Assembly (NCBI GenBank): GCA_032358255.1
Contig: JAULBX010017081.1
Coordinates: 1-64,000, forward strand
Length of the DNA stretch: 64,000 nt
From: Heterotrichella gracilis
Lineage: Eukaryota > Sar > Xanthophyceae > Tribonematales > Xanthonemataceae
Direction of reading: 5' to 3'
A program made the translations under genes and the position numbers. How positions within the stretch are numbered: position 1 is the first letter of the stretch; each line of letters opens with the position of its first letter. Positions 47,101-57,830 of this stretch are shown here, piece after piece. Under the pieces are notes generated by a model, which saw only the letters and a program-made list of their open reading frames with translations, made no database searches and was not told the origin of the DNA.

Positions 47101-50100
47101 GGTGGTTTGGCGAGGAGACTGCCACGCGGTCACCAGGGAACGCAGGCTGTTGATGCCATGTGCATTTGGTCAGGGTCATGACGCCGGTTTATATTATGTT
47201 GAATCTCAAAATCCTACCAAGATATGCACAGCAACCCGTGTAGCCCTGTGCGCACCGCGCATCACAGGTCCATTGCCTACAGTCCCCCTCTCTGCAACAA
47301 TCGCAAACCACTTGCAAGCCAACACCGGCTGTCCAATATGAGGAAGAAAATAACCAACAAGAAAAGTTAAATCTACACAATGGTTAAAATTATACTACAT
47401 CTCTAAAACAAACGCGACTGATATAGACTCAGACAAGTCCCCTTCATCCTCGTGAGGCCATTTTGGCCATATCCACCTCGTATTAGATGGTATTAGATGG
47501 TACTAAATGGCATTAAATGGCCCATCCCCGCAGGTCCTCACCGCCAATGGATTCTCTAATAGTTGTTTTAGTAATGAAGTCCATTAAGATGTGATTTCAT
47601 TTGCAAATGCAGGTGCTCACAGCCAACGGATTCTCCTCCAAGATGCGCAGCCTGACGGACGCCACGGGCGCCTCCAACGCCATCGTGCGCCGCAAGCGGG
47701 AGGAGCGGGAGCGGCGCCTGGCTGCCGCCACTGGGCGCCTGGTCACTGCCTGGTTGCTGGCTGCCGCGTGCTTTGTGGGCCACATGTCTCACATGTGGGC
47801 GGGCATGCCCATGTGGCTGCACTGCATGGGCCACACGCCCGTCAGTGCGTCATTGTCCGCCATCGCGCTGCTAGGTGGGTGAGGGCGGGAATTTTGTGGC
47901 ATTAGTCAATAAGAAAATCCATTAATTTCGGTCACCGGCCGAGTAGGGATGGCCTGGTTGTAGTGTGCTTTGTGGACCATATGTCTCACATGTGGGCGGG
48001 TAAGCCCATGTGGCTGCACTGCATGGGGCACACGCCGGTCAGCGCGTCTCTCTCCGCCATCACGCTTCTTAGTGGGTGGGTGCGGGCGGGATGTTTGTGA
48101 CAAATATCAGGGAAATTCATTAGTTGCGGCCACCGGTCGAGTAGAGATGGCCTGGTTGTAGTGTGTTTTGTGGGCCACGTGTCTCAACACTGCCACACAC
48201 CCACCCCCCATCCCACACCCCGCAGGCCCCGGCCGAGAAATCCTAACGGAGGGTTTCCAAGCCCTGCGCATGCGCCAACCAGACATGAACAGCCTGGTAG
48301 GCCTGGGCGCCACCGCTGCGTTTGGGGTATCGACGGTAGCTGCGTTGCTTCCCGGGCTGGGTTGGACCACCTTTTTCGAGGAGCCCGCCATGCTGCTAGG
48401 GTTTGTGCTGGTGGGGCGGGCGCTGGAGGAGCGGGCCAAGCTGCAGGCGTCGGCGGATATGGTGGCGCTGCAGGTAAGGTGGCCTTCAATGGTGTTTATG
48501 GGCCAGGGACATTTTCTTGGCCATTTGTTTCAGTACAGAATTTTAACTCTGCTGCAAGGAATTGTTTGTCGCACCTTGTAACCCATCCTTATGGTCTCGT
48601 CACCCTATGTTAGGGTAATTATTGACACACTGTAAACCCTACCGTAGGGTCTCCTCCCCGCGCGCGCCCGCCTGCTGCTCAAGGACGAGGAATGGCGGGA
48701 GGTGCCCTCCGAGGCCATCAGTCCCGGGGATTTGCTGGTGGTGCTGCCCGGGGACAGGATTCCTGTGGATGGCCTGGTGGTGAATGGGCGCAGCTCGGTG
48801 GATGAGTCGACACTCACTGGGGAGCCGCTCCCCGTCAACAAATTTGAAGGTGAGGTTGCCAAAAGGTTGAAAAAGGTGACCAATATAGAAATAGAAATAG
48901 AATAATAATGTGACCAGTATATGTAGTATTGTGGATACCAGTCCCGGGGATTTGCTGGTGGTGCTGCCCGGGGATTTCTGTGGACGGCCTGGTGGTGAAT
49001 GGGCGCAGCTCGGTGGATGAGTCCACACTCACTGGAGAGCCGCTCCCTGTCAACAAATTCGAAGGTGAGGGCAGCAGAAGGGGCCACAAAGCTGACCAGG
49101 AATTGTTACATGGAATTCATGGGTACCAGTGTGGGGGGTTTGCTGGTGGTCCTGAGGGATTGTATCATGTGCATGGCCTGGTGGTGGTTAGGGCCACCAC
49201 CGTAATTACCCAAACCCCAAGCAACTCACCACAGAAACCCCACACAAAAACACCACAAAGACAATCCACTGACCTACAAATTCCCACGCCAGGCCACAAG
49301 GTAGCCGCAGGCAGCGTCAACTACGACGGCAGGCTCACCGTGCCGGCCGAAGCTGCGGGCAATGCCACCGCCATACCCTAATTCCTATATTGTCTTAATC
49401 CCTAAACCCTAAACCGCCACCGCCATAGCCGACATTGTGCGCATAGTGGAACCACTTTGCCCCCTTGCAAATCACCACTGCAACTATACAAAAAACCCTA
49501 CAAAAACCCTACACAAGCCAGTCCACTGACCCATAATCCCTCGCCAGGCCACAAGGTAGCCGCAGGCAGCGTCAACTACGACGGCAGGCTCACCGTGCGG
49601 GCCGAGGCAGCGGGCAACGCCACCGCCATTGCAGACATTGTGCGCATGGTGGAGACCGCACAGGCCCGCACCGCGCCTGTGCAGCGGCTGGCGGATCAGA
49701 TCGCGGGGCGGTTTGCATACGGTGTGATGGGGGTTTCGGGGGTCACGTTTGCGTTCTGGGCCACGATCGGGACCAAGCTTTTCCCTCAGGTGAGGGGCTG
49801 GGGGGGTTTTGAGGTGGTGGTGGGGGAAATGTGTGGAGGGGCGGATGAGCGGGATTGTTGTGGTGGTGTGTGGGATGTAGAGTGTGCAGCGGTTTGCTTG
49901 CCAGATCATTGAGCGGTTTGCATATGGCGTGATGGGGGTTTTGGGGGTGACGTCTGCATTCTGGGCAACCATTGGGACCAAGCTGTTCCCTCAGGTGCGG
50001 GACTGGGGCAGTTGAGCGTGTGATGGGGGAGTGGTGTGGAGTCTTGGGGTGGTGGTGGGGGGTGGGGGGTGTGGTCGCGCAGTAACGGGCGGCAGGATTG

Positions 50101-53100
50101 CGGGGCGACTTGCAGTGAGCATTGTAACTTTCAAGCAAACGGACAAAAGGATGTAGTGGAAAAAGAGTACAAACAGAAGAATGTTAGGGTTAAAACAAGC
50201 ATTGTTTCATTATCATTTAAAGGAAGGAGCCATCAGGAGAAGTATACCATTAAACTATTATTTCCCTTGAGAGTAGTTGTCACTGAATAAGCCCATTCCC
50301 CGCAGGTGTTGAGTGCGGGCGCGGGCAGCGGCGCGGCGGTGTTGCTGGGCCTGCAGCTTGCATGTAACGTGCTGGTGGTGGCCTGCCCCTGCGCGCTGGG
50401 GCTTGCGGCACCCACTGCGGTACTGGTGGGAACTTCGGCGGCTGCGCGGAGGGGGCTGTTGATACGGTGAGAGGAAATGGGGAGGGGAGAGGTTGTTGTT
50501 CACCCAATGTTATTATATCATGTTTATCATGATTTGGTTACGATTAGTTTCCACCCACCAGCCCAGGTGAGCTTGGAATGATGGGAAAAGCCAATGCAGA
50601 GAGCCATCATTACCCCGAGAAACCCAGACTGGCAAAGCCCCGTCCACACCCACTCATTGCCGAAGTCATATCCTCATGTGCTAATCCATCTCATTTGCAG
50701 AATCATCCCTTTCGATAATTTCTCACATGGAGACACCATCGTGTGTGACAAGGCCAGCACCCTAAACCCTAACCCAGCCCCTAAACCCTTGCGTGGTTCC
50801 CACAGGGGCGGCGACATTCTTGAAACCACCTCCCACATCGACACCATCGTGTTTGACAAGACCGGCACGCTGACTGTGGGTCGGCCCTTGGTCACGCGGG
50901 TAGCACCCATTCAGGCAGACATGAGCGAGCAGGATGTGCTGATGGTGGCTGCGGCGGTGGAGCGCCAGACCACGCACCCCATTGCGCGGGCTATTGTGGC
51001 GGCTGCGGACAGCGCAGGTGGGCTTCTTTTTGGCTTTGGGAGAGGGGGATTGGCTTGCGGGAGTGCAGAGTTGAGGGTTTAGGGTATGACACGCGTGGCA
51101 CCACTGCACTGTCTATTGTGGTGGCGCCGGGGAGCGCAGGTAGTGATGGGGCATGGGTGTGGGGGTGAAGGGGAAGTCAGGGAGTACAACGGGAGCCAGG
51201 CACCAGGGAAGGGGCTAAAGTACTCCGAATTAAACCTCTACATGTGCAAAAACAAATATAAACAGTTAGTATTAATTCAAAGGAAAGCGCCATCTCTTTG
51301 CCATAATCCCGACGCATTTGCAACTCTGTTTGCGCAGGCGGCCCCAGCCTGGCCATAGACCCCGACGAGGCCTTTCAACAGGAACCAGGCAGCGGAGTGC
51401 GCGCCAACGTGGGGCAGGTGGCGGTGGTGGTGGGTACTGCAGACTGGCTGCAGCGGCAGGGGGTGACCGGCACCCCCTCCACCCCCAACCAGGTGGACGC
51501 GCTACTGAAAACGCAGGGGGGGGGACGCAGGAGTGGGGGGTACAGCAGCGTGACGACGGTGTTTGTGGGGGTGGGGGGGCGGTGCGTGGGGGTGGTGGAG
51601 ATGGCGGACGAGGTGCGGGAAGGGGCTGCGGAAACTGTGGCGGGGCTGAGGAAGGCTGGCGTGGAGGTGGTGATGCTGTCAGGTGCGAATATTATGCGAT
51701 GGTGGTGGGGAGGAGGGGACAGGAGAGGGGGGATGTTGTGGGGGTGGTAGTGGTGACTTGGGTGGCTTTTGTGTGAGGGTGTAGGGTATTTTTGGGGCAA
51801 GGCTGCTGCTATATATAATCCCAACCCTGCACCTCGACCCCCATTTGCTGATAAACAAAATCCAAAAACCCTGGGTGGTGAAAGTCCTAAAACCTAACCC
51901 CTACACCCCACCCTCCACAGGCGATCAGGAGTCTTCAGCCCACATGATCGCGGCCGCGGTGGGTATCGACCCCCACCGGGTTCTAGCCAATGTCAAGCCA
52001 GCGGGCAAGGCTACTGCTATTTTACCCCAGACCCTATACCTCAACCCCCACCTGCTGCTAAACAAACGCCAACAACCCTGGTGGTCAAACCCTAAACCCT
52101 ACACCCCCCCCCACAGGCGACCAGGAGTCTTCAGCCCACATGATCGCAGCCGCAGTGGGTATCGACCCCCACCGGGTGCTTGCCAATGTCAAGCCAGCAG
52201 GCAAGGCTGCGGCAGTGGCTGCGCTACAGGCGGAGGGGCGGAGGGTGGCCATGGTTGGCGATGGGGTGAACGACGCGGCTGCGCTGGCGCAGGCGGACGT
52301 GGGGGTGGCGATGGGGGGAGGCGTGGATGCAGCGAGCGAGGTGGCTGATATTGTGCTGCTGGGGGACAGGATTCCGCAGGTGGGTGGTGGTGGTGGGTGG
52401 TGGTGGTGGGTGGGGGGGTGGATGGTCGGGTGTGGTGGTGTACGGATTGGTGATGGGGGGTAGGGTGGTTGCGGCATGACAAGGTGGCGGATGTCGTGCT
52501 GCTGGGCGACAGGATTCTACAGAGGTGGGTGGGATTGGGTGTTTGAATTTTGATAGCACTTAAACAGATAGGCAGGTGGGATTTATGTGGCAGGAGTGCT
52601 GGGAGTACGTGATATGGGCCTTTGCATACCCATGTACTACCAATTGTGAAAGCGCGTCTGGTTGCCAGGGCCTCCCGCCTCACCTGAACCCAAAACCCTT
52701 GCTTCCCCATCCATAGGTCCTGGATGTCACCCACATGTCCAAAGTCACCGTTGCCAAGACTTGGCAAAACCCTACAAAATACCCTCTCAATCCTCCCTTT
52801 CCACCCTCTTCATAGGTTCTAGATGCCATCCACATGTCCAAGGTAACATTTGCCAAGATCCGGCAAAACCTGATGTGGGCTTTCGCATACAACCTGGTGG
52901 GGATACCGCTGGCCGCCGGCGCCCTCCTCCCCAGCACCGGAATAGCGCTCACCCCCTCGATCTCGGGGGCTATGATGGGCATGTCATCGCTGGCTGTGAT
53001 GGCAAACTCGCTGCTACTGCGGCTGGAGGGGGGCAAGGGGGATGCGATAATGGGGGGAGAGAAAAAGGTGAGGGAGGCGGGTGGTGGGGGGGAATGATGG

Positions 53101-53496
53101 TGTGGTGGTGTTTTGGGTGGGGAGTTGGGGGCTATGATGGGCATGTCACCACTGGCTGTGTTAGCAAGGTCCCTGCTGCATGCGGGGGTAATGGGGGTGC
53201 GCGAAGGGGGGGGGAAGTTGTACGTGGGGGGCTGTGAATTGGTGCAAGGGGACTAAACACCGCGTACTTGCAGTGCGCTCACATCACATGCAGAAAATGC
53301 GATTTTACAAATGTTGTGGCCATATCCTGTTATAGGGGGTGTTGAATGTGTTTCTCCCTTCTTGCAGAAGGACCCCCCCCAGCAGGGTGGGTACCGCCAG
53401 ACAGTGGAGTACGACCTGGAGGCGCAACAGCCGCTCTTGCGCCAGCAGGCGCCACCTGGCGCGATGCCACAGGTGCTGCCGGCAGAGCAGCGCTGA
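44181..53496 (+). CDS. PAA2: Copper-transporting P1B-type ATPase, plastid PAA2-like (1001 aa)
   Basis: It pumps Cu+ across a membrane, in plants the thylakoid (PAA2) or envelope (PAA1). Exons: 44181-44685, 45063-45130, 45565-45681, 47613-47874, 48226-48473, 48648-48849, 49548-49789, 50306-50466, 50806-51017, 51338-51682, 52117-52379, 52816-53067 and 53368-53496; all phases agree. Residues 1-160 are Ser/Arg rich, then Gly rich: a transit peptide plus linker. One metal-binding domain follows ([14 protein letters not shown], about 166-179). Further marks are TGEP (about 457), the CPC ion motif in [10 protein letters not shown] (575-577), DKTGT (phosphorylated Asp619), TTHPIA (about 657) and GDGVND (about 835). 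VSGMxCGGCVxRV favours PAA2 over PAA1, but the choice is not certain. At least eight introns carry exon copies. Confidence 0.94.
45176..45395 (+). repeat. Two copies of copper ATPase exon 2 end in intron 2
   Basis: The word cgcatactggaggagcagac..ggtgaagcaggtg of the true exon end recurs at about 45189-45222 and 45361-45394, with CCCTAAA-type runs at 45145-45178, 45262-45275 and 45333-45346 between the copies. Confidence 0.9.
46230..46625 (+). repeat. Minisatellite in copper ATPase intron 3
   Basis: Units of about 42 bases (ggcatagcatgcgggcgtggcttgccatagacgg) repeat at least five times from 46340 to 46515, flanked by shorter ggcatagcctggcat(a)ggcagg units. The long open frames on the minus strand here come from the repeat and are not genes. 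Confidence 0.9.
47935..48190 (+). repeat. Copies of copper ATPase exon 4 end in intron 4
   Basis: Bases 47940-48085 repeat the [10 protein letters not shown]...[14 protein letters not shown] region and a gtgggtg donor-like end. A second partial copy (ggccaccggtcgag..gtgggccacgtgtctc) lies at 48125-48187. Confidence 0.88.
48938..49067 (+). repeat. Downstream copy of copper ATPase exon 6, with donor
   Basis: About 125 bases of exon 6 ([11 protein letters not shown], then [20 protein letters not shown]) are repeated with one deletion of about 6 bases and the same GAAG/GTGAGG donor. It still encodes the TGEP motif. Confidence 0.93.
49283..49450 (+). repeat. Upstream truncated copies of copper ATPase exon 7
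   Basis: Bases 49283-49376 carry the acceptor and the first 90 bases ([17 protein letters not shown]) nearly unchanged, then break into ccctaattcc. A second fragment at 49412-49450 picks up the next codons ([11 protein letters not shown]) after a taaaccctaaacc run, so the exon copy is split by the telomere-like sequence. Confidence 0.93.
49895..49996 (+). repeat. Downstream copy of copper ATPase exon 7 end
   Basis: It matches the [23 protein letters not shown] end of exon 7 with about a dozen changes and keeps a CAG/GTG donor. Confidence 0.9.
50690..50770 (+). repeat. Upstream decayed copy of copper ATPase exon 9 start
   Basis: Agacaccatcgtgtgtgacaaggccagcacc parallels gacaccatcgtgtttgacaagaccggcacg of the phosphorylation motif, and is followed at once by ctaaaccctaaccc. 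DKTGT has decayed to DKAST. Confidence 0.88.
51084..51146 (+). repeat. Downstream decayed copy of copper ATPase exon 9 end
   Basis: Cactgtctattgtggtggc..ggggagcgcaggta echoes the IVAAADSA codons and donor of the true exon end at 51017, after a gagggtttaggg run. Confidence 0.7.
51915..52014 (+). repeat. Upstream truncated copy of copper ATPase exon 11
   Basis: The acceptor and first about 95 bases ([20 protein letters not shown]) are duplicated almost exactly about 195 bases before the true exon. The copy stops at GKAT. Confidence 0.94.
52480..52776 (+). repeat. Copies of copper ATPase exon 11 end and exon 12 start within intron 11
   Basis: Bases 52480-52530 repeat [11 protein letters not shown]; bases 52708-52776 repeat the acceptor and [14 protein letters not shown] start of exon 12, ending in aaaaccctacaaaa. 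Confidence 0.88.
53110..53200 (+). repeat. Downstream copy of copper ATPase exon 12 end
   Basis: Gggggctatgatgggcatgtcaccactggctgtg repeats the [17 protein letters not shown] region of exon 12, then diverges. Confidence 0.88.
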
Positions 53497-55075
53497 TCCG
53501 CCTGGCCCTGGCCCGCCTGTACCTAATTCACCTGTGCCTGGGCTGACGCTGCCAGGGAGCGAGCTTTGCTGTGGGCAAGCAGGGCAATTTGGGGTTTAGG
53601 GTCTGGACTTTCAACACTCTAAACAGCCACTCATTGTCACTGTGGGCGCGCGGGCGTTGGGAAGTATGCTCTGCCTGTGGCTGGGAGCAGCTTTTGGATG
53701 GTTAGGGATTGGTTTTGCAAGGCCGGGTTCTGGGAAATGAGTGTGGTTTCCCGGCAGCGTTGGCCCAACCCCAGGAAGGGGCAGGAGGAATGGGGTGTGT
53801 GAAGCAACAATGCCGTCCGGACGGCCGCAGGTGTTCCGCCCAGCAAGCTTTTTTGGGTAGCTTGATGGGTATGGGTTGGATTATATTTGAAAGGGTGTGG
53901 TGAGAGGAGAGGTGGGCGTGGTATTGTGTATGGATGGCACTGTGTGCAATAACAGCCAGTGCTGTGAATCATTGTCCAATTTTCCCATTGACAGCCGCTT
54001 TCATGGGACCATCTCCAATTCAATTGTGCACAGTTAACTGGCCACATCACATTGAGTGCACTGATGACATAGAATGCGGCAGTGGGCGCAGTGCAGGAAT
54101 AAGTCCCATATTTTTCAGTGACACGCTGTTTTCGTGACACGCTGTTTTCGTTGCGTGTGGCACGATGTGTAAAGCGGTGGTTCACCGTTGTCCACTTCAG
54201 CTTGTTATGGAAAATTTTCATTGTATTGTTATGTACGCTTCTGTTAATGTAACAGTTATCTTGGGCACCAGTAAAATTGGTGATACAAAACATACGCAAG
54301 GTTGGTATTACTGATACTATACCGGCAGTGACTTTTGACAGCATGTCACACATTGCGACACTATAATAATTGTTGCGCACAAACATCTTGGGTGATTCAT
54401 CCAGGATGTGAAATTCAATGTGCATAATATGCATAGAAGTTGCCCGGGCATGGCACGTATTTACAGAAATCATCGTTAGGCCGATGGGTATGACGGGCAA
54501 AATACAGAAGGTTCCAGACTGGCATGCATGCATTTGCTGGTCACCGTGAAAACGTACGGCCCCGATTGGCAGGCTTGATCTCACAAGAGAAGGTTGCAAG
54601 TTTACTGATTTGAACAGTTGTTGAGAGTTCTCTTTCAACCTTTTCTGGTAAAATCAAACCTGCCTGTTGATGCCGTACGTTCGACATCCATGCACGCGCA
54701 AACTACGGTAACACCTTTACCCTGCATGCAAGTGCACTGGCCCTTCCCCAAAAGCTCGACACCATGATTGCCGCGCGCAGCCCCATCGTCGGGTAGTGCC
54801 ACATGCATGCATTGAGCGCGCGTGTGCGCTGATATAAATTTCTGAGATTGGACCAGGGGTACACTATTAGTAACCTGGACTAAAAGCATGCAAAATACTT
54901 GCGAGATATCCATGACGTGCTAATGGGAAGTGCTGTTCAAGAAGTGTTCTCAAGGGAGAGCTTTCCATCTCGGCAAGCTGTGCATCAGGGCAGGCATGAG
55001 GACCGTTCACTCACCAGGTCTGCATTACCTGGCAGCTTTTCCTGGAAATATGGGGGTCCCCTTATGCCACTGGCC
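53497..55075. other. Convergent intergenic region after the copper ATPase
   Basis: TGTAA polyadenylation-type signals occur at about 54167 and 54246 on the plus strand. A 333-codon minus-strand frame (53637-54638) runs through it with no recognisable motif and ordinary 3'-UTR-like composition; I do not call it a gene. Confidence 0.45.
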
Positions 55076-56250
55076 TTAGGGAGAGGTCAGCTTCACCCTG
55101 CAGGGCTCCACAAGCACCACATTTGTGACCCCCATATTCCCCGCAAATACTGCCAGCTGATCCAGCCCTGGCGACTTCCCCTTCCCCCTGATTGGCAGCT
55201 TAACAATCCGCACGCCCGCCCTGATGCGCAGCTCGCCGCTCCTGCCCGAGAGGGGAACCCCTCCCTTGACCACAGCAGTGACAGTGAGGGGCTGCTTGCT
55301 GATGCTGATAGGGTCTAGATCGCGGGCCGCCATCCAGTAGAACCCCCTCCAGTCCGCGCCCGATGTCCCGGCAAGGTGCGACAGCGTCCCGTCGCGGCGC
55401 AGGTGCACCTCCAGGGCGGTGTCCACGCCCACTGGCCCAAGAAAAGCCTGGCCCCGATCGGGCGCAGCCCAACACATGCTTGGAACCCCCGTGCCAGCAA
55501 AGCTGGGAATGCTGGTTGTGCCTGTCGTGGGCGCCTGCGGGGGAGCCTCCAGCGTGGGAATGGCGAACACATGCTTCAGGTGGCGGTGGCCGCAGGCCCT
55601 CTGTGTGATGGCCTCAAATACCAGACCCTCTGGCTGGCGCTGCGGCTGATGAGGCTGATTAGGCTGATTGCAATCCATGGCCAGCTCGAGGTGCACAGCC
55701 CAGGAGTCCACCACGGCGCAGGTGCAGTTGAGCGCGTCTTGCTTGCAGCCGCTGCATTTCTCCTGAGACACCGGCTTGACTGTGCAGCTGATCCTGTGGA
55801 GCCTGATGCGCACCTGCACCATACGTCCATCAGTCCACACACAGAGACAACAGTACCGTTGCATGTGTCAGGGAGTTTAAATGATGAAAATGATGTAATA
55901 GCTACATGCACGATAGACATTTGTTACAATGCATTTCATCTTTTGTACCCAAACCACGACCCATGGCGTTCCACAGGCAGTGATGGTGTCAGTCAACTGC
56001 AAGGTTAAGTTTCGATTTGCAACACGTACATTACCATGTGACTGCGCCAATCAGCGCTGTACCCGCTGTGAAAAATGCGCCACCCGCCTCAAAACACGCT
56101 GCCTACCTGTGTTCCTTGCACGCAACACACATCCAGTGTCGCCCCCCAATCCACCGTGCCTTGTACTGCTGTGGGTTGCATGGTGATACTCTCCGAGAGT
56201 TGCAGCAGGACAGGCTGTGTACCGGGGCCACGTGCAGGCTCCGAGACAAG
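55076..56250 (-). CDS. 3' exons of an unrecognised Cys-containing protein
   Basis: The last exon 55076-55813 (245 codons plus TAA) follows a clear acceptor (GGTGCAG/GTGCGC). The preceding exon ends at 56107 (ACACAG/GTAGGC) and most likely starts at 56250. Joined, they read PVLLQLSESITMQ, TLDVCCVQGTQ, then CTVKPVSQEKCSGCKQDALN with a CTC pair, a Gln/Pro spacer (about 25 residues) and a beta-rich end (DWRGFYWMAARDLDPI, LRIRAGVRIVKLP). I do not recognise the family. Clustered Cys and beta strands suggest an extracellular or lumenal domain, but no signal peptide is in view. Confidence 0.6.
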
Positions 56251-56925
56251 CTCAAGCGGGGCAGGTTAGCACTCCTCCCCAGGTACCCCTGCACCACAGC
56301 AGGGGTGTGATTTTTGCAGAAACACTGTTGGCATGGCTAATGATTCCAAACCCTGGAAATTTTTTGAAACAGAACTCAAGATGGCCAAAATAACATCTTG
56401 AACATGCATTCAAGCAACGTTTTGTCAGAGCAGCAGCAGCCTTGCAATGCAGCGCAAGCGGTCCTGAAATCCCTGCATGAGGCGATGATTGCAACCAGTT
56501 CAAATCGATGTGGGTTCTGATACAGGGTTTTGGGTAGCCACAGCATCACCCAGGCCCCTGCCCTGACCAGCGGTGCCCCCAGCGGGTTGCTGCTGCTCTG
56601 CTGCCTCAGCGGCAGCTCCCTCGGCAGCTGGACCAGAGCGCACCCTCCACCCTGCACCAGCAGGGTCCTAATTAAGCATGGGTGGAACTGGTGCTGGCTT
56701 TGTTGGCAGCAGGGTTTAGGGTTTTCTTCTGTTTAGTGCTTAGGGTTTGGGGTTTTATCACATAGAGGCAGGCACACCAGCCTATAAGTAAATATATAAA
56801 TTTACATACACAATTGAGTAGTCAAGCTGCCTGTCCTTGAACAGGGCGCGTTGCTTAAGAAGAGGATTTCGTAAAGACAAGGGCATGGCCTTCCTGCCCA
56901 CATTTCCCCTGTCACTCCAACTCAG

Positions 56926-57168
56926 TCACAGATGCGCACACACTTCAACCGCAGTGCCCACCACCTCACCCATGGGCGCGTAGTAGACCAGCTCGCCCCT
57001 GCCCACCACCTGCACAAGCCCTAGGGTATCCACCAAGTCTAGGAGCATTGGAAGCTGTTCCATAGAGGGTCGTGAGAAGGCGATGACGGGTGTCGCACCC
57101 TCCGCAGCACGTGTGGCAAGCTGCTGTTGTACCCAGCTACACATATCGTCTCGCCCTGTGTGCGGACA
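56926..57168 (-). CDS. Candidate exon upstream of the Cys-containing gene
   Basis: After the acceptor CTTGCAG at 57169 the frame reads HTGRDDMCSWVQQQLATRA, then FSRPSMEQLPMLLDLVDTLG and YYAPMG. It either ends at the TGA at 56926 or splices at 56970 (ATGG/GTGAGG) to an exon at about 56531-56650 that reads Ala/Glu/Gln rich. An exon around 57513-57600 (AELAIKGHQKADDDELIA, phase 0) fits before it. It could be the middle of the same gene as 55076-56250 or a separate short gene. Confidence 0.45.
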   Translation of the reverse strand, partial: CPHTGRDDMCSWVQQQLATRAAEGATPVIAFSRPSMEQLPMLLDLVDTLGLVQVVGRGELVYYAPMGEVVGTAVEVCAHL

Positions 57169-57594
57169 CTGCAAGCGAGAACAATCAGTGGATTGACCAT
57201 TGACACAACCCAGTGAAGGTGCGCCAAGGGATACCCATATGCAAAGTACACGTATTTGGCTTTGTTTTAGCACGGATACACCAAAACCGCCCAGTGCAAA
57301 CTTAACACTGTTTTAGGGTTTAGGATTGGGGTTTCGGGCTTAGGATAACTCATGCACGTGCTCTGTGTTTGAACCAAGTAAATATGTCCCCTCAGGCCGA
57401 GTCAGGTTCGGTCAGGATTTAAAAAGGGAAATGGGAAAAAGGGAAAAGTGTGCAGAGGGGAAGGCAGCCTTAGTTACCCTAGTGCAAAGATGCGTGATGA
57501 GCTTGTACGTACCGCGATCAACTCATCATCATCGGCCTTTTGGTGCCCCTTTATCGCCAGCTCAGCAGCTGGCTCAGCAGCTGGCTCAGTCCCA

Positions 57595-57830
57595 GGTCCA
57601 GCCGCACGGATAGGGTTTAGCATGTAGGGTTTTAGCTGACCCAAGGTCCCGCTGCACAGATAGGGTTTAGCATTTAGGGTTTTAGCTGACCCAGGTCCAG
57701 CTGCACAAATAGGGTTTTGGATTTAAGACTTCAGCTGACCCAGGTCCAGCTGCACATGTAGAGATTAGCATTTAGGGTTTTAGCTGACCCAGGTCCAGCT
57801 GCACAAATAGGGTTTAGGATTTAGGGTTTC
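57595..57830 (-). repeat. Array of exon-acceptor copies alternating with TTTAGGG
   Basis: Five units of 50-58 bases repeat tagctgacccaggtccagctgcacaaatagggtttag.atttagggttt (about 57595, 57636, 57690, 57738 and 57788). Read on the minus strand each unit is CCCTAAACCC, then tgtgcag, then the first about 15 exon bases. The copy joined to the open exon has CGG where the others have the acceptor CAG. Confidence 0.9.

Noticed and set aside
53637-54638. 333-codon minus-strand open frame
   Set aside because: No conserved motif, no splice structure, Cys/His/Thr-rich random composition, and it lies in the presumed 3' UTR of the copper ATPase.
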